Shown here: positions 14,671 through 22,637 of the stretch, one piece after another
How the letters are laid out: every line of letters starts with the position of its first letter
How positions within the stretch are numbered: position 1 is the first letter of the stretch
NCBI GenBank assembly: GCA_021784975.1
Contig: JAJYGU010000128.1
Coordinates: 1 to 32,721, forward strand
Reading direction: 5' to 3'
Length of the DNA stretch: 32,721 nucleotides
From: Planctomycetota bacterium
GTDB lineage: Bacteria; Planctomycetota; Planctomycetia; Pirellulales; Thermoguttaceae
The notes under the pieces: model-generated
What the model was told of the DNA's origin: nothing
What the model saw: only the letters and a program-made list of their open reading frames with translations
Databases searched by the model: none
Position numbers and translations under genes: made by a program

Positions 14671-15846
14671 ATGAGCGATGCACCTCGGGGCGTACTTCTT
14701 CGGATGCTGCAGTGGTTTCGAGTTGCCGTCGCTGTGGTCCTCTGCCTTGGGCTGGCATCCTCGGCCAAGTCGCTGGATTACGTGGTTCTGCACCGCGACG
14801 GCAAGGAAATTCAGGTAAGTGGGCGGTTAGTGGTCGCCGCCCGAGACGGCGGAATCTTGCTGCTGGCCGAAGACGGTCTGCTCTGGGCGATTCCCCCCGA
14901 CGAACAGGTGAGCCATACCGCGGATGCGACGCCCTTCCATCCGCTGACGCGCAGCGAGATTTCGCGGCGCCTGTTGACCGAGCTGCCCGCCGGGTTCGAG
15001 GTGTACAAAACCGCCCATTATCTGATTTTTCACGACACATCTCAGGCCTACGCCCAATGGTGCGGCTCCCTATTTGAGGGGCTTTATCGCACGTTCACCA
15101 ACTTTTGGACGCACAAAGGCTTCGAACTGGCACCGCCCGAGTTTCCCTTGGTGGCTGTGGTCTTTGCCGATCGGCAAGCGTACTTAAAGTACGCTCGGGC
15201 GGAACTGGGCGAGGCCAGCCAGTCGGTCATCGGCTACTTCGCTATGTTGACCAATCGAATGACCATGTACGATCTGACGGGCTTGGGTGGCCAAGGTTAC
15301 GCCGAGCGGGGCCACACGGTTGCCCAAATCAACCAGGTCCTCGCCCAGCCGCAGGCCTTGCAGACCGTGGCCACGATCGTACACGAAGCCACCCATCAGC
15401 TCGCTTTCAACTGCGGGCTGCACAGGCGGCTGAGCGATTGTCCGGTGTGGTTTAGCGAGGGGATCGCCGTCTTTTTCGAGACGCCGGACCTGCGAAGCGC
15501 CAAGGGCGGCAACCGCGTCGGGGCCATCAACCAGATGCGCCTGACGCGTTTTCTGAGGTACTGCGCCACCCGCCCGGCAAACTCGCTGGAGACTCTAGTC
15601 CGCAACGACCAACGCTTTCATGACACCCGAAGGGCGCCGGATGCCTACGCCGAGGCGTGGGCCTTGACTTATTTCTTGCTCCACCAGCATTCCAAACAGT
15701 ATGTAGCGTACCTGCGAATGCTCTCACAAAAGAAGCCCTTGCTTCAGGATCCGCCAGAGGTGCGGTTGAAGGAGTTCCGGCATGCCTTCGGCGACTTGCG
15801 GCGTTTGGACGCCGAGTTGCTGAAATACATTGGTCGGCTCCGCTGA
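14671..15846 (+). CDS. Secreted putative zinc metallopeptidase, DUF1570-type
   Basis: This 391-residue exported protein has a signal peptide (WFRVAVAVVLCLGLASSAKS). The first 100 residues after it form a small beta-rich domain (VVLHRDGKEIQVSGRLVVAARDGGILLLAEDGLLWAIPPDE). A gluzincin-like catalytic domain follows: HEATHQ (H238, E239, H242) and, 21 residues on, the third ligand E263 in WFSEGIAVFFE. This spacing fits HExxH-E metallopeptidases, and the flanking sequence resembles the DUF1570 family common in planctomycetes. The substrate is unknown. The conventional start is ATG 14671; the Met at 14704 (MLQWFRVAV) would give a cleaner signal peptide and a normal leader relative to the -10 at 14659. 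It is divergent from the HEAT lipoprotein. Confidence 0.8.
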   Translation: MSDAPRGVLLRMLQWFRVAVAVVLCLGLASSAKSLDYVVLHRDGKEIQVSGRLVVAARDGGILLLAEDGLLWAIPPDEQVSHTADATPFHPLTRSEISRRLLTELPAGFEVYKTAHYLIFHDTSQAYAQWCGSLFEGLYRTFTNFWTHKGFELAPPEFPLVAVVFADRQAYLKYARAELGEASQSVIGYFAMLTNRMTMYDLTGLGGQGYAERGHTVAQINQVLAQPQALQTVATIVHEATHQLAFNCGLHRRLSDCPVWFSEGIAVFFETPDLRSAKGGNRVGAINQMRLTRFLRYCATRPANSLETLVRNDQRFHDTRRAPDAYAEAWALTYFLLHQHSKQYVAYLRMLSQKKPLLQDPPEVRLKEFRHAFGDLRRLDAELLKYIGRLR

Positions 15847-16103
15847 CGGTGCGGCCCTGCCCGGTATTGGTCACGCCGGCCGCGCTTCGCGCCCAACCGA
15901 TCCGCCTTCGGCCGGTGCCCGTCGCTGCCTCGCCCGGTAACGATTTTTTCACTCGGACGGTGAAGAGTACGGTTTCGTCGCACTCGGCAGGCGGAGTACG
16001 TTTTGCCCATGTTTCGAGTGAGTGCGTTTGCAATTTGCCCGCCTGAGGGCTAGATTAGCGGCATCAGGTGCATCCCCGAATCAACCCCTTCAAAGGTATA
16101 ACC

Positions 16104-17426
16104 ATGCCAGCCCAACGTGTTTCAGACTCGGCGGCCGCGACCTCACGTCGCAGTTTTCTCAAAGCCACCTCGGTGTTGGCCGCCGGCGCCGCCGTGGCTA
16201 GCCCATTGGTCTTTAGCCGCAGCGCGCACGCCGCCGGCAGCGATTTGCTGAAGATCGGCTTGATCGGCTGCGGCGGCCGCGGCACCGGGGCCGCCGGCAA
16301 CGCCCTTCGCGCTGACAAGAACTGCAAGCTGGTAGCCATGGCCGACGCCTTCCCCGATCGGCTGGAAGGCTGCCTGCACGCTCTGAAGGGTTTTGGCGGC
16401 AAAGTGGCGGTCGACCCGGACCATCGTTTCGTGGGCTTGGAGGCCGGCCAGAAGTTGATCGACTCCGACGTCGACGTGGTGCTGTTGTGTGAACCGCCGC
16501 ATTTTCGCCCCATCCACTTGAAGGCCGCCATCAACGCCGGCAAGCACGTGTTTGCCGAGAAACCGGTGGCCGTCGATGCGCCGGGCGTCCGCAGCGTGCT
16601 GGCCATTGCCGAGGAGGCCAAGAAAAAGCGATTGAATCTCGTGGCGGGACTGTGCTGGCGTTACGACCCCGCGGTGTGTGAGACCATGAAGCGGATCCTC
16701 GATGGAGCCATCGGCGACCTCAGGACCATCCAAGAAACGTACCTGACCGGGACTCTCTGGCATCGCGACCGCCAGCCTGACTGGTCCGAAATGACCTACC
16801 AGATCCGCAATTGGTACTACTACACCTGGCTCTCGGGCGACTTCAACACCGAGCAGCATGTCCACAGCCTCGACAAGGCCGCCTGGGCGATGCACGACCA
16901 GCCGCCGGTCCGGGCCTGGGGCATGGGCGGGCGGCAAGTCCGCAGCGAAGCCAAGTGGGGCAACATCTTCGACCACCATGCCGTGGTCTACGAGTATGCC
17001 AACGGAACCCATGTCTATTCCTATTGCCGCCAAATGGCCGGCTGCTACCAGAATGTCTCCGACCTGATGGTGGGCACCAAAGGCGAAGCCATAGTCACTC
17101 CGCATCACACCATCAAAGGGGCGACCAACTGGCGCTATAAAGGCCACGACGCCAACATGTACGACGTGGAGCACCAGCGGTTGTTCGCTGCCATTCGCGC
17201 CGGCAAACCGATCAACAACGGCGATTACCTTGCCAAGAGCACCATGCTGGCCATCCTCGGTCGAATGGTGGATTACACCGGGCAAGAGTTGACTTGGCAA
17301 CAAGCCATCAACTCGCAAGAGAGGCTGGCCCCGGCCACGTATCGCTTCGACGCCGAGCCGCCGATCAAACCCGGTCCCGACGGCAGATATCCGATTGCCG
17401 TGCCCGGCGTGACGAAGTTCGTTTAG
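16104..17426 (+). CDS. Tat-exported Gfo/Idh/MocA family oxidoreductase
   Basis: This is a 440-residue NAD(P)-dependent oxidoreductase of the glucose-fructose oxidoreductase/inositol dehydrogenase family, which acts on sugars or sugar-like polyols. The N-terminus is a twin-arginine signal (SRRSFLKATSVLAAGAAVASPLVFSRSAHA), so the folded enzyme would be exported. The Rossmann nucleotide motif is KIGLIGCGGRGTGAAGN, and the family EKP motif is E152-K153-P154 in VFAEKPVAVDAPG. The C-terminal half contains GDFNTEQHVHSLDKAAWAM and the family end with the Met-x-Asp-Tyr segment (GRMVDYTGQELTWQQA). The ATG at 16104 is preceded by AAAGG with 7-base spacing; the upstream in-frame GTG lacks one. It is followed 46 bp later by holA, with no obvious functional link. 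The exact substrate is unknown. Confidence 0.9.
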   Translation: MPAQRVSDSAAATSRRSFLKATSVLAAGAAVASPLVFSRSAHAAGSDLLKIGLIGCGGRGTGAAGNALRADKNCKLVAMADAFPDRLEGCLHALKGFGGKVAVDPDHRFVGLEAGQKLIDSDVDVVLLCEPPHFRPIHLKAAINAGKHVFAEKPVAVDAPGVRSVLAIAEEAKKKRLNLVAGLCWRYDPAVCETMKRILDGAIGDLRTIQETYLTGTLWHRDRQPDWSEMTYQIRNWYYYTWLSGDFNTEQHVHSLDKAAWAMHDQPPVRAWGMGGRQVRSEAKWGNIFDHHAVVYEYANGTHVYSYCRQMAGCYQNVSDLMVGTKGEAIVTPHHTIKGATNWRYKGHDANMYDVEHQRLFAAIRAGKPINNGDYLAKSTMLAILGRMVDYTGQELTWQQAINSQERLAPATYRFDAEPPIKPGPDGRYPIAVPGVTKFV

Positions 17427-17472
17427 TTCGACCCCTCGCTTATGCTTCGGGTTAATCTCGGGTGCGACCCGC

Positions 17473-18525
17473 ATGGCCGAAAAACCACTTTCCGCAATCG
17501 ACTATCTTGCCCAACCCGCCAAGCACCCGCCGCGGCCGGTGTGCGCGGTATTTGGGGCCGAGTCCTTTTTGCGACGACAGGCAATGCTCTGCCTGCGGGC
17601 GGCGGTGTCGGAGGTCGACGAGGGCGAACTGTCTTTACGAACATTTGACGGGGAAGAGGCCCTGTTTCGCGACGTGCATGAGGAGCTTTCGACGGTAGCC
17701 ATGTTCGGCGGCAAGCGGTTGGCCGTGGTCGAAGGGGCCGACGAGTTTGTCAGCCGCTACCGCGCCCAGTTGGAAGACTACGTGGCCAAGCCCGCCCACA
17801 GTGGAATCCTGCTGCTGGAAATCGAGTCCTTCCCAAGCAATACGCGGCTCTACAAGGCGATCGCCGCGGCGGGACGATTGATCGACTGCTCGCCACCGGC
17901 GGGTGCCCGGCTCGTCAAGTGGCTGGTCGACTGGGCGCGACAAACACATCGTGCCCAGTTGTCGCAGACCGCGGCGGAAATGCTCGTCGAGTCGATTGGC
18001 CCGGAGTTGGGGTTGTTGGACCAAGAACTCGCCAAGCTGGCCCTCATGACGGCAAGCGGCCAGCAGATCACCCCGGAGTTGGTGAGCAAGGCCGTGGGCG
18101 GTTGGCGAGTGAGGACTGCCTGGGATATGCTGGAGGCTGCGTTGGACGGCAACGTTACCGCCGCCATGCGGGAATTGGATCGTCTGTTGGCCTCGGGCGA
18201 ACAACCGGTGGGCATTTTGGCCCAACTTTCCGCCTCGTTGCGCCGTTTTGCCGCCGCCGCCCGGCTGGTGCTGGCGGCTGAGGCTGCCGGCCGCCGCATT
18301 GCTCTTCGTGACGCGCTGGGCAGAGCGGGCGTGCGCCCGTTCGCCTTGCAAAAGGCCGAACGCCAACTGCGGCTGATGGGACGCCACCGCGGGACGCAGC
18401 TCTATCGGTGGCTGCTCGAGGCGGACCTCGACCTCAAAGGCCAGAGCGCCATGCCGCCCCGCCTGATCCTTGAGCGGTTGATCATCCGCTTGGCGGCGCC
18501 GCAGGATGCGCTAATGGAGCGGTAG
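17473..18525 (+). CDS. holA: DNA polymerase III subunit delta
   Basis: This is the clamp-loader subunit that opens the beta clamp. The 350 residues match the HolA length and layout. The N-terminal AAA-like domain includes PVCAVFGAESFLRRQAM, MFGGKRLAVVEGADEF and HSGILLLEIESFPSNTRLYKAI, followed by the lid region GPELGLLDQELAKLALMTASGQQITPELVSKAVGG. The C-terminal collar domain has AWDMLEAALDGNVTAAMRELDRLLASGEQPVGILAQLSASLRRFA, the most recognisable HolA stretch. Like other delta subunits it lacks a functional Walker A. Its stop is followed by a repeat-rich gap. It is probably constitutive. Confidence 0.92.
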   Translation: MAEKPLSAIDYLAQPAKHPPRPVCAVFGAESFLRRQAMLCLRAAVSEVDEGELSLRTFDGEEALFRDVHEELSTVAMFGGKRLAVVEGADEFVSRYRAQLEDYVAKPAHSGILLLEIESFPSNTRLYKAIAAAGRLIDCSPPAGARLVKWLVDWARQTHRAQLSQTAAEMLVESIGPELGLLDQELAKLALMTASGQQITPELVSKAVGGWRVRTAWDMLEAALDGNVTAAMRELDRLLASGEQPVGILAQLSASLRRFAAAARLVLAAEAAGRRIALRDALGRAGVRPFALQKAERQLRLMGRHRGTQLYRWLLEADLDLKGQSAMPPRLILERLIIRLAAPQDALMER

Positions 18526-18536
18526 CCCAGAGTATT

Positions 18537-18686
18537 CGTGGAACCGCAGAGGACGCGGAAGAAAAAGGCAAAATGAAAAATGCAAAGTGCAAAATGCAAA
18601 ATCGCCACCGGATCGGCTACCTTCCGCCCTCATCGCTAATCTCTCATTCCTCTCCCTCCGTCTCCTCGGCGTCCTCTGCACTGAAT
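18537..18686. repeat. Repeat-filled gap: inverted CAGAGGACGC flanks and a TGCAAA-type array
   Basis: GGAACCGCAGAGGACGCGGA near 18540 and the inverted reading GTGCAGAGGACGCCGA near 18680 share CAGAGGACGC in opposite directions. Between them 18567-18602 holds an A-rich series of near-identical 7-mers (AATGCAA, AGTGCAA, AATGCAA) on the plus strand, matching the minus-strand sense of the arrays at 28222-28263 and 32128-32162. No gene or promoter was recognised. Confidence 0.6.
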
Positions 18687-18875
18687 AATCCGGGATAGCC
18701 GATGCTGGGTGCGGCGCAGACGTCGCGACTCGCTGTAGTTCGTGCAGTCTACTCATCTTCGCGCGGCGGCGGCGGCGACCAGTGCGAATTCCGAACTTGC
18801 CAATCGCTTTGGCTTTCCGGTACGATCCAGCCCTCAGTTTCTCGGGAGATGCTGCGCGTTGTAGCGCCGAATGCT

Positions 18876-20285
18876 ATGGATCGTACTCGCCTATTGCCGA
18901 TCACCATGCTCCTCGGCCTGACTTTGTCGGGCTGCACGGTCTCGCCTTGGTCGGCCGATTCGCCCTGGCTCGCCGGAGGTCCCAAGACGGAGCCACCGGC
19001 CGCAGTGAAGAAGTCTGAGACGCCTAAAGACGCGAGTCACGCCTCGGCTGCCACCGTTGCGGCCAAGGCTCAGGGCCCTGAACTGCCGAACGCTCACACC
19101 ATGCAAACCATCATGGCGGAGCTGCACGACCTGGGAGCAGTCGATCCCCAGGCCCGCGATCGGCTCATGGAGGATCTCCGGCAGACAGATCCCAGCCTTT
19201 GGCCGCTGGTCATGGAGCAGTTCAACGCCGCCGTCGCATATCGTCGCCGGGTGGCCGAGGCGGCCGCGAGGGCCCAGACCCCATCGCCGCCGGCCTCGCC
19301 GCAAGCGGCCCCGCCTTTCGGACCATCGTTTCCACAGCTTGCGCCTTCACAGTATGCGCCGGTTCAGTCCACCCCCGTACCGCCTCCGCAATCGCTGTCG
19401 CAGCCGGCTCCGGCGCCAATGCCGGCCGCCCCAACCGCAATAGCCCGACGGTTGCCGTCGGCTAGTCAAGAACCAAGTTGGATCGCTGGGGGACAGCGTG
19501 GTCCGCAGGACCGCGGGTCCGGCGGGGTCGTGGCGGCATCCTACGGCTGGCCGGGCAATAACCAATGGCGGCAGCAACTGGCCGGCGCCATCGACTCGCT
19601 GGAACGACAATTGCCGACCCATCCCAGTACCTCAGCCGACACGGCCCAGTACGCGCGGCTACGGATGTTGAACGTGGTGGCCGGGCGGACGCTCGACGGA
19701 CTGCGGTTGGTGCCGGCCGCGACGCCGGCGACCCAGGAGTTCTGGCTGCAAGAGCTTTCGGGTTTGGCAACCTGCCTGGATGTGGAGCATATTCCGGACG
19801 ACGCCGTCCGCTCGGCGGAGGCGAAGGCCATGCTGGTGGCGGCGACGGCCAAGCTTGGGGAGCCGGCCAGCCTGGTGGTTCGCAATCTGGCCTTCTGCAC
19901 CGCCGTGCAGAGCTTTGGACGCGTCAAGCGGTTTGAGAAGAATGAGTTCGCTGCCAATCAAGAGGCGCTCTTGTACGCCGAAATCGACAATTTCGTTTGC
20001 GTGCCCACGCCAAAGGGCTACCACACCTCGCTGAAGAGCCGATACCTGATTCTCGATGCCGTGGGAAAATGCGTGGCTCAGCAGGACTTTCCGCCTACCG
20101 AAGAGGATTGTCAGAACGTCCGCCGTGACTTCTTCATCGGCTATCATCTGCGGATGCCCAAGACCATCCAGCCGGGCAAGTACGTCTTGCAGCTTGCCAT
20201 CGAAGATCTCGATTCACACAAGGTCGGGCAGGCGTCGATCGAGTTCCTGATCAAAGAGAGTCCAGAATCACGAGCCAAGGGTTGA
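18876..20285 (+). CDS. Lipoprotein of unknown function
   Basis: This is a 469-residue predicted lipoprotein; I do not recognise the family. The signal is RLLPITMLLGLTLSGC. A helical segment follows (about 75-130, MQTIMAELHDLGAVDPQARDRLMEDLRQTDPSLWPLVMEQF), then a Pro/Gln/Ala-rich low-complexity linker (about 130-215), a second helical part (WRQQLAGAIDSLERQLPTHPSTS...), and a C-terminal domain of about 120 residues with alternating hydrophobic strands (ALLYAEIDNFVCVPTPKGYHTSLKSRYLILDAVGKCV ... IQPGKYVLQLAIEDLDSHKVGQASIEFLI) that reads like a beta-sandwich. The ATG at 18876 is chosen because it places the lipobox correctly; an upstream ATG at 18849 is also possible. It ends 17 bp from the convergent helicase gene. 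Confidence 0.75.
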   Translation: MDRTRLLPITMLLGLTLSGCTVSPWSADSPWLAGGPKTEPPAAVKKSETPKDASHASAATVAAKAQGPELPNAHTMQTIMAELHDLGAVDPQARDRLMEDLRQTDPSLWPLVMEQFNAAVAYRRRVAEAAARAQTPSPPASPQAAPPFGPSFPQLAPSQYAPVQSTPVPPPQSLSQPAPAPMPAAPTAIARRLPSASQEPSWIAGGQRGPQDRGSGGVVAASYGWPGNNQWRQQLAGAIDSLERQLPTHPSTSADTAQYARLRMLNVVAGRTLDGLRLVPAATPATQEFWLQELSGLATCLDVEHIPDDAVRSAEAKAMLVAATAKLGEPASLVVRNLAFCTAVQSFGRVKRFEKNEFAANQEALLYAEIDNFVCVPTPKGYHTSLKSRYLILDAVGKCVAQQDFPPTEEDCQNVRRDFFIGYHLRMPKTIQPGKYVLQLAIEDLDSHKVGQASIEFLIKESPESRAKG

Positions 20286-20302
20286 GAGTCGAGAGTTGAC
20301 CG

Positions 20303-22336
20303 CTAACCGCGCGCCCTTCGATTCTTGCCTCTTGGCTCTCGGCTGCCAGTTCTCGCCTCTCGGCCCGGTACGCCGCGCTTGGCGGACAGATAATTGGGGT
20401 TGTCGGCCTTGCCGGTCAGTTCGTAGAGGAACCGGCTGGGGATAGTGGGGCGGGGCTTGCCCCATTTCATGCGGCTTAACGCCAGCGTCAGCGTCAACCG
20501 CCGCTGGGCGCGGGTCACCCCGACGTAGCACAGCCGCCGTTCCTCATCGACCGCCGCCCCGGCCGCGCTGATCGAGCGATGGTGCGGCAAGGCGCCCTCC
20601 TCCATGCCCACCATGTAGACTTCGCGAAACTCGAGCCCCTTGGCGGCATGCAGGGTCATGAGCGCCACCGCGTCGCGATCCAGCTTCGCTTGCTTGTCTG
20701 CTTCGTTTTCGTTGCCGCTAATGGCGACCTCCTGCAAGAAGCCGGCCAAGGTGGCCTCCGAGGTCCGCCGCGAGTAGTCGGCCAAAGCGTTGACCAATTC
20801 CTCGACCGCGGCCCAGCGGGCGGCCTGATCGTCGCTGTTCGGGTAGAGCCGGGTGAGCTCATTCTTATACGCCACCTCGCGAAGCAAAGCTTGGGCCAGC
20901 TCTACCGGCGGTTGCCGGCCGGCCTGGCGATGAAACCGCTCGACCATCTGGCGAAGCCGGCCGACGGCCTGGGCAGCGCCGGCCGGCAAACCATCGAGCT
21001 CTCCGGCCGCGGGCAGCACCTCCCAGATCGGCTTTCCACGGTGGATGGCCTCGTCGAGAAGCCGCTTGACGGTGGCTTGGCTGATCCCACGGGGCGGGGT
21101 GTTGATGATCCGCAACAGCGATACCTCATCCGTCGGTTGGGCGACTACTTTCAGATAAGCCAGTACGTCGCGGACCTCTTTGCGATCGTAGAACGACATC
21201 CCGCCCACCAAGACGTACGGCAGCTTGGCCTGACGCAGCTCCGTCTCGAAGGCCCGCGGCTGCTCGTTGGTGCGACAGAGGATGGCAAAGTCTCGGGGGC
21301 GGCGCTTCAGGTGCTGAATCCGCCCGGCAATTTCGGCAACCACCGCCTTGGCCTCCTGGACCTCGTCCTCGATCTGCAGGATGCGGGGCATTTCACCCTC
21401 GCAGGTAGCCCGCAGCACTTTGGGGTGCCGCAGCTTGTTGAAGGCGATCAGCCGGTTGGACCAATCGAGGATTTGGCGGGTCGAGCGGTAGTTGACTTCC
21501 AGACGGACCACCTTGGCCTCCGGCCAGTCCTGCTTGAAACGCAGGATGTGGGCGACTTCCGCTCCGCGCCAGCCGTAGATCGACTGGTCATCGTCGCCGA
21601 CGACACACAGGTTGCGATGCCCGCCGGCCAGGCCCTTGACGATCCGATATTGGCTGCCGTTGGTGTCCTGATACTCGTCCACCAGGATATGGTCGAAGCG
21701 GCCCGCCTCGGCCTGTCGCACCTTGGAATCGCGGGCTAGCAGTTCTTCGGTGCACAGCAGCAGATCGTCGAAATCCAAGGCCCCGGCGGTCTTCAGTGCA
21801 TTTTGATAGCGGCGATAGGCCGCCGAGGCCAGATGTTCCTTGTCGGTCTCGGCCTCGGCGGCGGCCTGCTCGGGCCGAATCGAGGCGTTCTTCCAACGGC
21901 TGATGAAGGAGATCAACTCTCCCGGCCGCAAGAGACCGTCGGCGGCCTTGATTTCCCGCAGGGCCGAGCGAGCAAAGCCTTCTTGATCGCCACGATCGCA
22001 GATCGAGAACGCGACCGGATAGCCGAGTTGGTTGATGTGGCGGCGAAGAATGCGGACGCAGAGCGAGTGGAACGTCGAGATCTCCGGCTTCTGCTTCAGC
22101 CGCTTGCCCAGCAAAACGGCGGCCCGCTCCAGCATCTCGTTGGCCGCCTTGTTGGTGAAGGTGACCGCCAGGATCCGATCCGGCCGGACCGGCCGCGACC
22201 GGTCGCGGATCAACTCGGCGATGCGGTAGGTGACCACGCGGGTTTTCCCGGTGCCCGCCCCGGCCAGCACCAGGAGCGGCCCGGAAAGGGTGGTGACGGC
22301 GTCGTATTGGGCAGGGTTCAGGTCGGTCGGCGGCAT
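20303..22336 (-). CDS. Superfamily 1 DNA helicase of the Rep/UvrD/PcrA group
   Basis: This is a 3'-5' ATP-dependent DNA helicase acting in replication restart, repair or displacement of proteins from DNA. The motifs in order are the Q motif and Walker A (LNPAQYDAVTTLSGPLLVLAGAGTGKTR, K31), Ia (AVTFTNKAANEM), II (ILVDEYQDTN), III (GDDDQSIYGWRGA), IV (VRLEVNYRST), V (LMTLHAAKGLEFREVYMVGMEEGALPH) and VI (EERRLCYVGVTRAQ). At 677 residues it is Rep-sized and lacks the C-terminal Tudor-like extension of PcrA/UvrD. The last 20 residues are Arg/Gly-rich and are encoded by a purine-rich repeat-like stretch, so the natural end may be near LTGKADNPNY. The ATG at 22336 is chosen because the Q motif follows at once. 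Which of Rep, UvrD or PcrA it matches cannot be decided by eye. Confidence 0.93.
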   Translation of the reverse strand: MPPTDLNPAQYDAVTTLSGPLLVLAGAGTGKTRVVTYRIAELIRDRSRPVRPDRILAVTFTNKAANEMLERAAVLLGKRLKQKPEISTFHSLCVRILRRHINQLGYPVAFSICDRGDQEGFARSALREIKAADGLLRPGELISFISRWKNASIRPEQAAAEAETDKEHLASAAYRRYQNALKTAGALDFDDLLLCTEELLARDSKVRQAEAGRFDHILVDEYQDTNGSQYRIVKGLAGGHRNLCVVGDDDQSIYGWRGAEVAHILRFKQDWPEAKVVRLEVNYRSTRQILDWSNRLIAFNKLRHPKVLRATCEGEMPRILQIEDEVQEAKAVVAEIAGRIQHLKRRPRDFAILCRTNEQPRAFETELRQAKLPYVLVGGMSFYDRKEVRDVLAYLKVVAQPTDEVSLLRIINTPPRGISQATVKRLLDEAIHRGKPIWEVLPAAGELDGLPAGAAQAVGRLRQMVERFHRQAGRQPPVELAQALLREVAYKNELTRLYPNSDDQAARWAAVEELVNALADYSRRTSEATLAGFLQEVAISGNENEADKQAKLDRDAVALMTLHAAKGLEFREVYMVGMEEGALPHHRSISAAGAAVDEERRLCYVGVTRAQRRLTLTLALSRMKWGKPRPTIPSRFLYELTGKADNPNYLSAKRGVPGREARTGSREPRGKNRRARG

Positions 22337-22637
22337 CGGCGGATCATCAGCGCCCAGCAATGGCAAAAGACCGATGGTACGCCGTGCCGCTCGACGGCGA
22401 AAGGGCCCCCGCTCACAATCCGATTTCGATCGCGAAACCTCTCCTGCTTCGGCAGCAAAGCACCCCCAGTGGCCGGTGGCTTGCATCCGTCGGTCCCGCG
22501 CTGTATTCTACGGACTGTTTGGGCGGCCGCGTGCCAGGCTGCCCGGTCGTCGGTCCCGCAACGTGCCGCGCATCGGGGGTAGGCGCGCGGCTCCCACCTC
22601 ACCGTTCCCCTTTCCACAGCTACAGGAGTCTCCGCTT
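22337..22637. other. Divergent intergenic region, 301 bp
   Basis: It separates the helicase (minus) from the second Tat oxidoreductase (plus). A weak promoter candidate toward the oxidoreductase is TTGCAT (22481-22486), a 17-bp spacer and TATTCT (22504-22509). No hairpin array or other gene was recognised; frames open here are extensions of the two neighbouring genes. Confidence 0.5.

Noticed and set aside
22230-22637. Longer N-terminus (136 extra residues) for the second Tat oxidoreductase
   Set aside because: It would overlap the helicase gene on the other strand and bury the twin-arginine signal; the ATG at 22638 has AGGAG upstream.
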